Part shown: one piece after another, positions 1 to 8,439 of the stretch
How the letters are laid out: each line of letters opens with the position of its first letter
Numbering within the stretch: the stretch's first letter is position 1
Assembly: GCA_963709875.1 (NCBI GenBank)
Contig: CAVPYB010000013.1
Coordinates: 1-64,000, forward strand
Direction of reading: 5' to 3'
Length of the DNA: 64,000 nt
Source: JAQBDA01 sp963709875
GTDB taxonomy: Bacteria; Chloroflexota; Anaerolineae; Anaerolineales; UBA4823
The notes under the pieces: model-generated
Told to the model about the DNA's origin: nothing
The model's input: only the letters and a program-made list of their open reading frames with translations
Database searches by the model: none
Position numbers and translations under genes: made by a program

Positions 1-478
1 CCACCTATAAATTTGACACAATCTTCTTCGGAATACCCATTCTCCAGCAACTTATCCACCAGAGCGGGAAGGATCTGATAGGAAGCGGGTGTTGGGAATC
101 CTTTTTCGCCGCTTTTGGTTGTATAGCCACCATTGCGTCTGCAACTGCTGGGTAGGCCTCGACCCCGCGATCGCTGTTGGTGAGGACGATGACCGCAAAG
201 TCGTGATCCGGGATCAACTGCAGAAAGGTACGGTAGCCAATGTAGGTTCCTCCGTGGAAAGCGCTCGTGATCTCGCCGTACTTGCGGACGAACCAGGTCA
301 GTCCGGTGAACTCGGGTGCCTGTGGCGTGCTCCACTGGATCGGGACTACCCCTGAGAACAGGGTGTCAATGGTGATTGATTTTTGAACAATCTGCTTCGC
401 CTTGTCCGAGGATTCATAAACGTGCAACCTTTGAGGTGTCTTGTAATAGGCCGCTCTTTTTTCTTCTTGGGTCATCAT
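1..478 (-). pseudogene. Mosaic remnant: M19 dipeptidase N-terminus, beta-lactamase piece, M19 C-terminus
   Basis: Read on the minus strand, the product starts like the dipeptidase at 1808-3029 (shared PQRLH, SSDKAK, TIDTLFSG and APEF blocks). At about base 305, right after APEF, it switches to a serine beta-lactamase/DD-peptidase family (PF00144) C-terminal piece, seen from the HGGTYIGY and VIVLTNSD motifs. At about base 110 it switches again to dipeptidase C-terminal DNA, but out of frame: the correct frame would read PTPASYQILP and ENGYSEEDC. Neither enzyme can be complete, since the SxxK motif of the lactamase and the whole dipeptidase core are missing. The left end runs off the window. 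The gene lies 34 bases downstream of the C45 gene and looks like the last member of the same run of genes. It may be a true recombination product or a misassembly of repeated copies. Confidence 0.7.
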
Positions 479-512
479 TTCTCTGTGTCTTTCTGCTGGT
501 TACTGTTTCTCT

Positions 513-1754
513 TTAGTCAAAACCAAAGGTAAAAGGCTCACTCATGCGGGTCTTCATATGGTTCGTGCCAGGCACCGGCCCATCATCCCCGAGGTAGAAG
601 CGGACGGTAATTTCGGGCTTGGACAAGTCACAATTGGTATTGATCAGCGTGCGTTCCTCAAACGCCGCCTCAGCCTTCTTGTCGTCGACAAAGGCGCAGT
701 GGACAACATCGACCAAATCTTTCGCATCCGATTTTTTAAACGGAGCCTTCATGTCTGCATAGGTTTTGTCCAAAAGATTCATCCGATAAAAAGTATTGTG
801 TTCTGCTTCCTCACTGTAAGCAGGGAATTTACTGGAATCAGTATACAAAGCTATTGGATGATTTGTACAGAATAATGGCTCTCCTGGTTTTCGATCAGTA
901 AATACATAAGCCTGGGATGTTTTGTCGATCTCGAAAACGGTGGCATTTCCATCACGATCAGCAATGAGCATATGAATACACATACCTACTTGCATTACAC
1001 GAGTTGTTAGGATTGCTTTTTTAGCGTCCTCAACTGTAGCACAATTGCTGAGAAGGTAAGCACCAAGTTGAACATCTGACAATCCATTTATTCTACCTCC
1101 AGCCATAGGTGCACCGCCTGCACCAACTCCATGCGAGTCTGCGAAGGTTGTAAAATAGAGTCCTTTCTCATTAATACCATCAATAAATGGCGTTAAAATG
1201 TCATGACCACCAACTAATATACTTTTGTATCCTTTATCAGGTCGAAACTCAATTACATTAGCTCTTTCTTCGCATCCATGTGCACCTTCAGGTCCCTTTT
1301 TACCAAAAAGGGTGCTCCATGTCGGAAGAGGAAATAAGTCGTGATTACGAGCTGTAAATACTCCTTTTTTAGTATCACTCTCCTCTATTGGTAGAACGAG
1401 ACCTGAGCATGCGCTGAATGACCCACTGATTGATTGACCTCTGATACAGTCATAAACGTCGTAGGGTAGACCAGTGGTGTCGTATTCATTATCATCCTCT
1501 GATAGGCCATATGCACGACTAACTCCCTTAGCACGTTCGTTCATTTCCGGCCAGTTGCGCTTGAAAAATTCTCTACGTGCTTCGCCATAGATGGGATTAT
1601 CATATTTCTCGAGTGTACAGTCATATTTTTCTTTTGCGAGGGAAGCTAATTCATAGCCTATTTCCTCGTCGCTACCAGCTATAATAATATGATGTGGTTT
1701 TGCATAGTTTCCTTCCGTAAAAGGAAAAATTGGTTCGTTTTTTAAAATTGCCAT
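513..1754 (-). CDS. C45/choloylglycine-hydrolase-like Ntn amidohydrolase or acyltransferase
   Basis: A 413-residue protein of the Ntn-hydrolase group that includes acyl-CoA:6-aminopenicillanate acyltransferase and linear amide C-N hydrolases. These enzymes cleave or transfer acyl groups on amide bonds after self-cleavage in front of a catalytic Cys. The likely nucleophile is Cys116 in GSFSACSGLVLP, which would leave a propeptide of about 115 residues. A typical downstream NHDLFP-type stretch and an Asn-rich THPI region (CTNHPI) are present. The start was placed at ATG 1754 because GGAGATT lies just upstream; a longer frame to 1817 lacks a ribosome site. No signal peptide is seen, so it is probably cytoplasmic. 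It lies between two M19 dipeptidase copies, which suggests a joint role in breaking down or modifying N-acyl or peptide substrates. That role is inference. Confidence 0.75.
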   Translation of the reverse strand: MAILKNEPIFPFTEGNYAKPHHIIIAGSDEEIGYELASLAKEKYDCTLEKYDNPIYGEARREFFKRNWPEMNERAKGVSRAYGLSEDDNEYDTTGLPYDVYDCIRGQSISGSFSACSGLVLPIEESDTKKGVFTARNHDLFPLPTWSTLFGKKGPEGAHGCEERANVIEFRPDKGYKSILVGGHDILTPFIDGINEKGLYFTTFADSHGVGAGGAPMAGGRINGLSDVQLGAYLLSNCATVEDAKKAILTTRVMQVGMCIHMLIADRDGNATVFEIDKTSQAYVFTDRKPGEPLFCTNHPIALYTDSSKFPAYSEEAEHNTFYRMNLLDKTYADMKAPFKKSDAKDLVDVVHCAFVDDKKAEAAFEERTLINTNCDLSKPEITVRFYLGDDGPVPGTNHMKTRMSEPFTFGFD

Positions 1755-1807
1755 AATAATCTCCTGTTTGGATTGATTGCTTTTATTGAGTGAAATTGAC
1801 CTAACGA

Positions 1808-3029
1808 CTACTTCCAAACTTGTTTGAAAACCCGGTAGTTATTACCACCAAGGAATTTGCCACAATCTTCTTCGGAATACCCATTCTCCAGCAACTTATC
1901 CACCAGAGCGGGGAGGATCTGATACGAAGCAGGTGTTGGGAATCCTTTTTTACCCGTTTTACCCGTATAGCCACCATCCGGGAAAATTGCCGCACCAAAT
2001 GGTGTTTGCATGCCATCAGACGTAAAGGTGACATCCGGGATAAAATCAGAACCGTAACCGACATGGTCAATGCCAACGAGATTTACCATATAATCGATAT
2101 GGCGGAAAAGCATATCAGTAGTCACGATATCCGGGTTTGACATATCAACAAAAGCACCAACCGAGTTGATGGAACATACGCCGCCACTCTGGGCTATCGC
2201 CTTAATAACCAAATCTTCCAGACTACGTTGATATTTTGCTACAGCCATGGCTACCGAGTGGGAGGATATAACTGGCTGACTACTACGCTCAATGGCATCC
2301 AGTGCAGTACGTTCACCAGTATGACTAACATCTACGAGCATGCCGTAACGGTTGTAGGCATCAATCAATGTCTTTCCATAAGCAGTAAGCCCTCCATTCT
2401 CTTTCACAAAACATCCGTCACCCACAGGATTACGCTGGTTGTAAGCCAATAAACAGTACCCATAACCGAGTTGACGCCAAATAGCTACATTATCGACATC
2501 ACCTTCATAATGTCCTGTACCCTGATGGGTAAAGTATAAGCCCAACTTTTTTTCCGCTATCGCCTCATCAATATCCTTGGTTGTGCGTACAATCTTGTAT
2601 TTATCAGGCCGTTCGTTGATTTTTTTGAGATAGAACTGCAAAGCCTTCAACGCTACTGAAGAAGACGGATCTAATGAATCAGCTGAAGGGCAAAGGCACA
2701 TTACTTTCACGCCGCCAGCAATAACAGCGGTCCATTTCGTCATGAAACTCAGGGGCTTCAGCAGAAGACCACTGTGCTGGCCAGGTACCCGAAAAGAGGG
2801 TATCTATGGTTAAGGAATCATGCACGATCTTCTTCGCTTTATCGGAAGAAGGGTATTTGTGCAAACGCTGCGGTATTTTGTAATAATCCTTTCCGGTTGC
2901 GTATGGATTAAATTCAGTCGCAATCGGATTGTCCTTAGTCGCATACGGATTGTCTTTGGTTGCGTATGGATTATCTTTCGTTGCGTATGGGTTGGCTTTC
3001 GTTGTTGATTTTGTATCTTCAGTACTCAT
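1808..3029 (-). pseudogene. M19 (renal-type) dipeptidase with a one-base frameshift
   Basis: The two halves of an M19 dipeptidase lie in different frames. The N-terminal part runs from ATG 3029 (AAGGAG 7 bases upstream) to the EFHDEMD motif. The rest runs from about 2728 to the stop at 1808. Removing one base near 2729-2730 gives a product of about 406 residues whose length across the junction matches the sister copy at 3139-3471 exactly. Conserved M19 features are NPVGDGC, GLTAYGK, LVDVSHTG and SSHS (His ligands), GIDHVGYGSDF and the C-terminal GGNNYRVF. The usual N-terminal HxD metal motif is not seen; the equivalent place reads TIDTLFSG. An N-terminal extension holds NPYATKD repeats. It could be a real gene with a sequencing indel or a recent pseudogene. 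Confidence 0.75.
2896..3000 (-). repeat. Five tandem 21-base units encoding NPYATKD-type heptapeptides
   Basis: Units lie at 2896-2916, 2917-2937, 2938-2958, 2959-2979 and 2980-3000. On the minus strand they encode NPYATKD three times, then NPIATEF and NPYATGK variants. The units stay in frame and differ mostly at third positions. They form an N-terminal extension of the dipeptidase that the copy at the left window edge lacks. Confidence 0.9.
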
Positions 3030-3138
3030 GTTTATTCTCCTTGTTTATTTTAGGTTAAAAAGCATGTCATCAGTGCATTAATGCTTATGACCTTCCTCAT
3101 TGGTAAAGTCACAGCAGTCAAAATTCGCGCCGCCGAAA

Positions 3139-3471
3139 TCATCCGGTATGGAAACCGTAGCCCAACTGTCGAAATACCCCCACCTTTTCCACGTCACCCT
3201 CAAACAATCCGCTACCCTGATGGGTAAAGTAGATGCCCAGCTTGTTCTCCGCCGCGTCGATATCTTTGACAGTGCGGACGATACGGTATTTGTCCGGGCG
3301 CTCGTTGATCTTTTTTAGATAGAGCTGCAGCGACTTGAGGGTCCCGCTAAGGCTGGTATCCGCCGCATCGGCAGATGGGCACCCAGCAATCGTCTTGAAT
3401 CCAGCGGCCTTCACCTTGTCCATTACGTCATGGAATTCCGGTGCTTCCGGGGTGGTCCACTGGTTCTGCAC
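3139..3471 (-). pseudogene. Internal fragment of another M19 dipeptidase
   Basis: A 110-codon frame that reads as the second fifth of the dipeptidase at 1808-3029: QWTTPEAPEFHD, CPSADAAD, KKINERPDKYRIVRT, YFTHQGSG and FRQLGYG. The N-terminal region and everything after LGYG are missing. Its first codon is a GTG that overlaps the TAG stop of the acidic gene (TAGTG), so it could be translated by re-initiation, but it lacks all catalytic motifs. After LGYG the frame stops quickly; another frame then reads DDFGGANFDCCDFTNEEG to a stop at 3078-3080, which may be the tail of a different lost gene. It was probably created by recombination between gene copies. Confidence 0.7.
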
Positions 3472-3902
3472 TAGTCAATATCTTCTTCTACCACCCACAC
3501 ATCGGCGATTAGCACCGCAACCGGGGAAAGATTGGCTGCATCGATCAACTCAGCCGCGACTAAAGCAGAAGCCGCATCCAGGTAAGCGGCGCCGATCACA
3601 GCTTCAGATGCGAGCACCACTTCTTTGTCGATCTCTTTTTGGATTTCAGCGTCGGCGAGGATATCATCATCCAGAAGGGCACCCTCAACATCGCCTTCCA
3701 GCGCATCCTCGGCTTCCCAAACTTCGGCTTCGGCGATCAGGTCTTCCTGGTCGGAATAATCATCCATTGCTTCGGCTTCAACTTCTTCAGCGACTTCAAC
3801 AATCAGCGCATCCGCCAGGATATCGGCAGCAGCCTCCAAATCGGCTTCGGTCAGGTAACCGGCGGTTACCAGGGCCTCGGCCACTTCTACATAGGTTGTC
3901 AT
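3471..3902 (-). CDS. Very acidic, Ala-rich protein of unknown function
   Basis: A 143-residue product not recognised from any family. It is dominated by Ala, Glu, Asp, Val, Leu and Ile, has only two Lys and no Arg, and has no Cys, so its pI must be very low. Two similar segments are visible, one near the N-terminus (TAGYLTEADLEAAADILADA) and one near the C-terminus (GAAYLDAASALVAAELIDAA), which suggests an internal helical repeat separated by a strongly acidic linker (about residues 38-90). There is no signal peptide. AAGGAGAT lies 8 bases before the ATG, so it is probably translated well. It follows a DUF1269 gene after a hairpin, and its stop codon overlaps the start of a dipeptidase fragment. 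A structural, ion-binding or carrier role is possible but unsupported. Confidence 0.65.
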   Translation of the reverse strand: MTTYVEVAEALVTAGYLTEADLEAAADILADALIVEVAEEVEAEAMDDYSDQEDLIAEAEVWEAEDALEGDVEGALLDDDILADAEIQKEIDKEVVLASEAVIGAAYLDAASALVAAELIDAANLSPVAVLIADVWVVEEDID

Positions 3903-3937
3903 GGTTTTATCTCCTTATCTTTTTCTTTTGACAGAAA

Positions 3938-3972
3938 GACGGGGAAGCCCCCAAATCGGGAACTTCCCCGTC
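3938..3972 (-). terminator. Hairpin between DUF1269 and acidic genes
   Basis: Perfect 10-base inverted repeat GACGGGGAAG / CTTCCCCGTC (3938-3947 and 3963-3972) with further CCC/GGG pairing inside the loop, followed on the minus strand by TTTCTGTC. The U-tract is short, so it may be a partial terminator that lowers downstream expression, or an RNA-stability element. Confidence 0.55.
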
Positions 3973-3988
3973 CCCCGCGATCAACTAA

Positions 3989-4543
3989 CTATTTGTCTTC
4001 TTCGGTAGCAGCATCGTCATCTACGCTGGCTTCCGCGGCCACAAACTGTGCTAATTCGCCCGAAAGCTCATCGCCCACCGTCAGGGTGATCATGTTGGCA
4101 TTCAGGCCGGAAAGGCTGTCGGCCACGGCTTCGCTGTAGATATCTTCTACCAGCAGCAGGAACGCGGAGCTATCGGGAACCATGGCTTCGCCAACTTCCT
4201 TCAGATCACCTTTCTTGATCGAGCGACCGAGATATTTACCGGCTACGCCGCCGACCACTGCGCCGCCGACTACCCAGGTCAGGAAGCCCACGGGGCCGCC
4301 GATCAGGCTCAACAGGCTGCCAGCCACGCCGCCGACCACTGCGCCCAGGCCGCCACGCCCGGTTTCGTGCACGTGGACTTTGCCCTTCTCATCCTGTTCG
4401 ACGATGATTTGGGCCACCACATATTGGTCGTCCAATGCGCCGGAGGCTTTGATCTCTTTGACCGTTTCCTTGGCGGTTTTTTGCCCTACGAAATTGAAGG
4501 CCAAAACATTGAATACGTTAGAACTTGCTTCTTTCTTGCTCAT
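3989..4543 (-). CDS. DUF1269-family protein with glycine-zipper segment
   Basis: A 184-residue protein. The N-terminal half resembles DUF1269 proteins (FNVLAFNFVGQKTAKETVKE, then a short beta-rich domain ending HVHETGRGG). The middle (about residues 68-115) is a Gly-rich hydrophobic segment with repeated GGVxG motifs (GAVVGGVAGSLLSLIGGPVG, GGAVVGGVAGKYLG), typical of glycine zippers that insert in or lie on membranes. A soluble tail follows with SSAFLLLVED and an acidic end. The start at 4543 is supported by AAGGAG in the leader; a longer frame to 4597 lacks one. It is the first gene of the leftward run that includes the acidic, M19 and C45 genes. Function of the family is unknown. Confidence 0.75.
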   Translation of the reverse strand: MSKKEASSNVFNVLAFNFVGQKTAKETVKEIKASGALDDQYVVAQIIVEQDEKGKVHVHETGRGGLGAVVGGVAGSLLSLIGGPVGFLTWVVGGAVVGGVAGKYLGRSIKKGDLKEVGEAMVPDSSAFLLLVEDIYSEAVADSLSGLNANMITLTVGDELSGELAQFVAAEASVDDDAATEEDK

Positions 4544-4729
4544 ATAAATCTCCTTATGAAAAAAATTTGGTTGGTTACGAAACTGGGGCCATCCCAAATT
4601 CTCAAAATGTTGAACTGCGCAAGCAGCTTTTCAAGATGAAAGTCATCTGTATTCCCGAACATGTTCTAAGAAAATGCAATACATTAGCACGCTCTTTACT
4701 CGTCATCGCCAATAAACACACTTTACTGC

Positions 4730-5451
4730 TCACTCTTCCTCTGTCAGGGTAATATCTATCGAATGGTAGAAAACGGTGGTCGGGCCTTCAAAACCCAAGT
4801 CGCTGCCAATCATCACCCAGATGCTGCCATCTTCATCACTGGTCACACCAAACGGGCTATCCTGGTTGTCCAGATCCATGAGGGCATACTCTTCCCCTGT
4901 AAACGTTCCCAGATCGATATTCGGGTTAGCGAGCGTTCCCAGATTGAGCATATCTTCCCCTCGCTGGCCTGGTTGCCTTTGTCGATATCGATGCGCAACC
5001 AGTCAATGGAATCTGAAATGATTTCAGGCTCATGGCTGACCGCACCGGCCTTGACGTAAACGCTCTCTCCCGGTGAACCGCCAATCCCCATCAGGCCTGC
5101 TGGCGTGTTGCTGGCCAATTCGATCTCGAATTGCACCTGATAAAGGGTATTGGGCCGCAGCCCGGTAATATGTTTTTGGAAATACATGAAGAGATCATCA
5201 CTATGATTGTTGCCGCGGATATAAATCGCGTTGCCTGCTAATCCGGAGGGCAACTCACCCCAACCAGAATCTAACGCAAAAAAGTCGGGCTCGTAGTCGG
5301 CGGGCAAATCCGCAAATCCAGCAACCCAGTCTGCTGAACCAGCATCGAAGGTATCATGAAACCGGTATGATGTTTCATATTGCGTAGCGCAGCTCGCCAG
5401 CAGAATGGCCACAATCACCCATAGCAAAAACTTGTAGTTCAGATATTTCAT
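4730..5451 (-). pseudogene. Predicted lipoprotein with one-base frameshift
   Basis: Begins at ATG 5451 with a lipoprotein signal (hydrophobic LLWVIVAILLASC, lipobox LLAS-C), then a predicted beta-sandwich-like extracellular domain (FDAGSADWVAGF, NTLYQVQFEIELASN). The frame is lost near 4955-4960, where a run of G residues is one base short; restoring one G gives ASEGEDMLNLGTLANPNID and continues to the stop at 4730 with a coherent end (DSPFGVTSDEDGSIWVMIGSDL). The total would be about 240 residues. The shift falls in a G homopolymer, so a sequencing indel is as likely as a real mutation. No function can be named. It is divergent from the histidine kinase at 5593. Confidence 0.65.
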
Positions 5452-5524
5452 TGGGTACACCATATAAAACCACTTGCCGTGAGTGTCATCAGGCCAGCCA
5501 CAAAAACCAGATATAATTAACAAC

Positions 5525-5554
5525 CTGACATTTTTAGCCAGATCTAAATATAAC
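5525..5554 (+). promoter_or_regulatory. Putative sigma-70 promoter for the histidine kinase operon
   Basis: CTGACA at 5525-5530 and TATAAC at 5549-5554, separated by 18 bases, 38 bases upstream of the kinase start. Both boxes match the consensus at five of six positions. Confidence 0.4.
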
Positions 5555-5592
5555 AAAAACGGTCTGAATTTACATCCACCAAACAAAGGATA

Positions 5593-8439
5593 TTGCGCGT
5601 ACTTATTTTTGATGAGGCCCCACTCGGAATGAAACGAAAAAATTACAAGATAATTCTGGGTCTGGCTTTATTCGTTTTGATGTTATGCAGCAGTTCGATT
5701 GCCCGGGCTCAGTATGCAAACCTGTTGATTTTAAGCGATCAGGAGACGCGCTACCCGCTGGGTTTACATCTGGAATACCTGGAGGACCCTGGGGGAACAC
5801 TCACCATTGAGCAAGTCACGCAACCCGCAGTTTCAGTCCATTTCACCCCTAATTTAGAGGAGATCCCCAATTTGGGGATCACAAACTCGGCCTATTGGTT
5901 CCGTTTTCCAGTTCGTAATCAAACCGGTCAAGAATCTTGGATGCTGGCTTTTAGCAATGCCCGTGTGGGTCTGATCGATTTGTATGTGTCAAACGCCGAT
6001 GGTTCGGGGTGGGTGCACCAGCAAGCCGGGACGTATTTGCCAGCAGCAATGTGGGCGTATGCTTTTCCGCACTTCACCTTCCCCCTATCTTTGAAATCCT
6101 CCGCCGAAACGATTGTCTACCTGCGCCTGGAAAGTAATCTACCTATGCGTTTAGCGCTTTCCCTCTGGTCATCGGATGCATTCGAGCAGCATAAACAAGT
6201 TTTTTATAGTTTTGTCGGCCTTTTCTATGGCGGCGTGGCGATCATGGCCTTATACAATCTGCTGCTTTTTTTTTCTATACGAAAGATTATCTATTTGTAT
6301 TATTTCCTGTTCAGTCTTTTTGGCATCCTGAATGTAGCTGCCAGCGATGGGGTCGCGCCTCTCTTTTTATACCCAAACATCGCACTCAGGTATGCGATTT
6401 ATGGTACTGCAACCTTAAACGTCATTTTGATTGTGTTGTATATGCAAGATTTTTTGGAGCTTAAATTTCGCCTGCCTTGGATGAATCGGATAATTATTGC
6501 TTTGGGGAGTGTTCAGGTTATCTCCTTTGTAGGCTATTTTTTCTATCCCCCGGTGTTTGCGCTGGGTTCCGTGATCGTTTTAGTGAATGCCATCCTGGCA
6601 ATTCTGGCATCCATTCTAGTTTGGCGGCAGGGATTGACCGCTGCGCGTTATTTTCTGTTGGCCTGGTTGGGCGTTTTTGTCAACGCCATTTTGTTAAATT
6701 CAACCAATTTACGCTTGATTGCTGGCTATCCTCTTGACGACCTGGGAAAGTATATCAGCACAACCCTTTTGGTCATTCTGCTTTCCATGTCGCTGGTCGA
6801 TCAGATCAATGTTTTGCGAACCAAAGCGCTCGAAGCCGATGTTGCCAGGCATGCCAGTGAAAAGCGGTTCCGGCATCTTTACGAACGCGCTCCGCTGGGC
6901 ATCGCCATTGCCGATGCGGATGGGAAACTCGAACAGGCCAATCGGGCTTTTCAAGAACTACTGGGATACAGCGAAGTAGAGTTGCAAAACATGCCTTATC
7001 AGGATTTGGTTTATCCCGATGATCGGGATGCTGCCGAGGATGATTTTGATCTATTAAGCCAGGGTCAACAACGCACGTACGAAGGTGAAATCCGCTACCG
7101 TCAGAAGAATGGTGAGCCGGTTTGGGTTGCCCGTTCGGTATCTGTTTTGCAAGGTGAAGATGGGGAAATCCAGCATACTTATGGAATGTTTAGCGATATC
7201 AGCAACCGCAAAAAACAAGAAGCTGAATTGCGTCGTTACAGCGAAAACCTGGAAGAACTGGTCGCGGCGCGCACCCGTGAACTGGAACGCAGTCGGGAAC
7301 AGTTGATCATTCTAAACCGCTCCAGTCAGGTTGTTAATGCCGCTGGGTTGGATATCGAACAGGTTTATGTGGCTATCCGTGCTGCGGCGGCCTGGTTGGT
7401 TCCTGCGGAAGTGTTCTCCCTTTGCTTGGTGGATCAGGATGCCGGGCAGTGCGAGGACGTTTTCCTGGCCGATGGTGATCAGCACCTTCCAGGCCGCAGC
7501 CATCCTCTGGCAGGTTCCTTTATCGCGACGATGCTGTTAAATGGGCTCAGCCTGAAAGTTGATGATTTTCAGAACGACTCACAAATAGACGAGGATTTGG
7601 GTTGGCTTGGGTTTTTCCCCGGCGTACGCTCCGGCATTGCTGTGCTGCTGCGCGGCAAAAAAGAGGTGCTAGGGGTACTATCCGTGCAAAGTTACCAGCC
7701 CCAGGCTTACCTGGATACCGATCAATCGATCCTGGAATCTTTTGCCGCCCACGTTGCCATCACCCTGGAGAATATGCAACTCTACCAACAGGCCGAAAAA
7801 TCCGCCGTTCTCGAAGAACGCCAGCGCCTGGCACGTAATCTGCATGATTCGGTCACCCAATTGCTCTATTCGATGGCTTTGATGAGCGGTGGCTGGGTGA
7901 CCAAGGCTCGCCAAGGGCAACTATCCGAGCCGACTGAACAGTTTGGTCAAATTGAAGAATTGAGTCTGCAGGCTTTGAAGGAAATGAGACTGCTGATTCA
8001 CCAACTCAGTCCCTCGCTTCTGGGAGAAGTAGGCCTGTTGCAAGCCATACAAAACCGGCTGGATGCGGTAGAAAAGCGCGTAAATGTGGATGCTCAATTG
8101 CGTGTTGAGGGCAGTTTCCCTGCCATTTCACCCATCATGGAAGAAGAGATTTACTTCATCATCCAGGAGGCACTCAACAACGCCCTGCGCCACGCTCATG
8201 CGTCTGCCACTTTGGTGGTTATTCAGGCAGATGCAGAAAAACTGCACATCACCGTGGAAGATAACGGACGCGGTTATGATCCATCCCAGCCATCCAGCGG
8301 AATGGGTAGCACCACGATGCGCGGGCGGGCCAAGATGATCGGCGCACAGCTAAACACCCAATCCCAGCCAGGCCAGGGAACAAGGGTTAGCTTAACCATT
8401 GAACTTGAATCCGACGAGAGAGAAAACATCGATGAATAA
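5593..8439 (+). CDS. Membrane sensor histidine kinase (7TMR-DISM, PAS, GAF, HisKA_3)
   Basis: A 948-residue sensor kinase. The order is signal peptide, extracellular 7TMR-DISM sensor domain (about 45-195), seven membrane helices (about 205-405), PAS domain (about 420-540, YERAPLGIAIADADGKLEQ), short coiled coil, GAF domain (about 570-735), NarL-type dimerisation and phosphoacceptor segment, and an ATPase domain. The likely phosphorylated residue is His751 in LARNLHDSVTQLL; the N box is EALNNALRHAH and the G boxes are DNGRGYD and GMGSTTMRGRA. The extracellular fold often binds carbohydrate-like ligands in this family, but the ligand here is unknown. The start is a TTG at 5593 with AAAGGA close by; ATG 5629 directly before the signal peptide is an alternative. 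It overlaps the response regulator by 8 bases, so the two form a pair. Confidence 0.9.
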   Translation: MRVLIFDEAPLGMKRKNYKIILGLALFVLMLCSSSIARAQYANLLILSDQETRYPLGLHLEYLEDPGGTLTIEQVTQPAVSVHFTPNLEEIPNLGITNSAYWFRFPVRNQTGQESWMLAFSNARVGLIDLYVSNADGSGWVHQQAGTYLPAAMWAYAFPHFTFPLSLKSSAETIVYLRLESNLPMRLALSLWSSDAFEQHKQVFYSFVGLFYGGVAIMALYNLLLFFSIRKIIYLYYFLFSLFGILNVAASDGVAPLFLYPNIALRYAIYGTATLNVILIVLYMQDFLELKFRLPWMNRIIIALGSVQVISFVGYFFYPPVFALGSVIVLVNAILAILASILVWRQGLTAARYFLLAWLGVFVNAILLNSTNLRLIAGYPLDDLGKYISTTLLVILLSMSLVDQINVLRTKALEADVARHASEKRFRHLYERAPLGIAIADADGKLEQANRAFQELLGYSEVELQNMPYQDLVYPDDRDAAEDDFDLLSQGQQRTYEGEIRYRQKNGEPVWVARSVSVLQGEDGEIQHTYGMFSDISNRKKQEAELRRYSENLEELVAARTRELERSREQLIILNRSSQVVNAAGLDIEQVYVAIRAAAAWLVPAEVFSLCLVDQDAGQCEDVFLADGDQHLPGRSHPLAGSFIATMLLNGLSLKVDDFQNDSQIDEDLGWLGFFPGVRSGIAVLLRGKKEVLGVLSVQSYQPQAYLDTDQSILESFAAHVAITLENMQLYQQAEKSAVLEERQRLARNLHDSVTQLLYSMALMSGGWVTKARQGQLSEPTEQFGQIEELSLQALKEMRLLIHQLSPSLLGEVGLLQAIQNRLDAVEKRVNVDAQLRVEGSFPAISPIMEEEIYFIIQEALNNALRHAHASATLVVIQADAEKLHITVEDNGRGYDPSQPSSGMGSTTMRGRAKMIGAQLNTQSQPGQGTRVSLTIELESDERENIDE

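Noticed and set aside
2896..3000. Tandem repeat considered as a CRISPR array
   Set aside because: Units are contiguous 21-base repeats in a coding frame with no spacers.
3100..4140. Long plus-strand open frames opposite the acidic and DUF1269 genes
   Set aside because: Composition is the mirror of the Ala/Glu-rich minus-strand genes, no ribosome sites, and no family resemblance.
4668..4677. LexA-like palindrome GAACATGTTC (reverse of the leader of the DUF1269 gene)
   Set aside because: The Gram-positive LexA box needs four bases between the half sites; here there are two.
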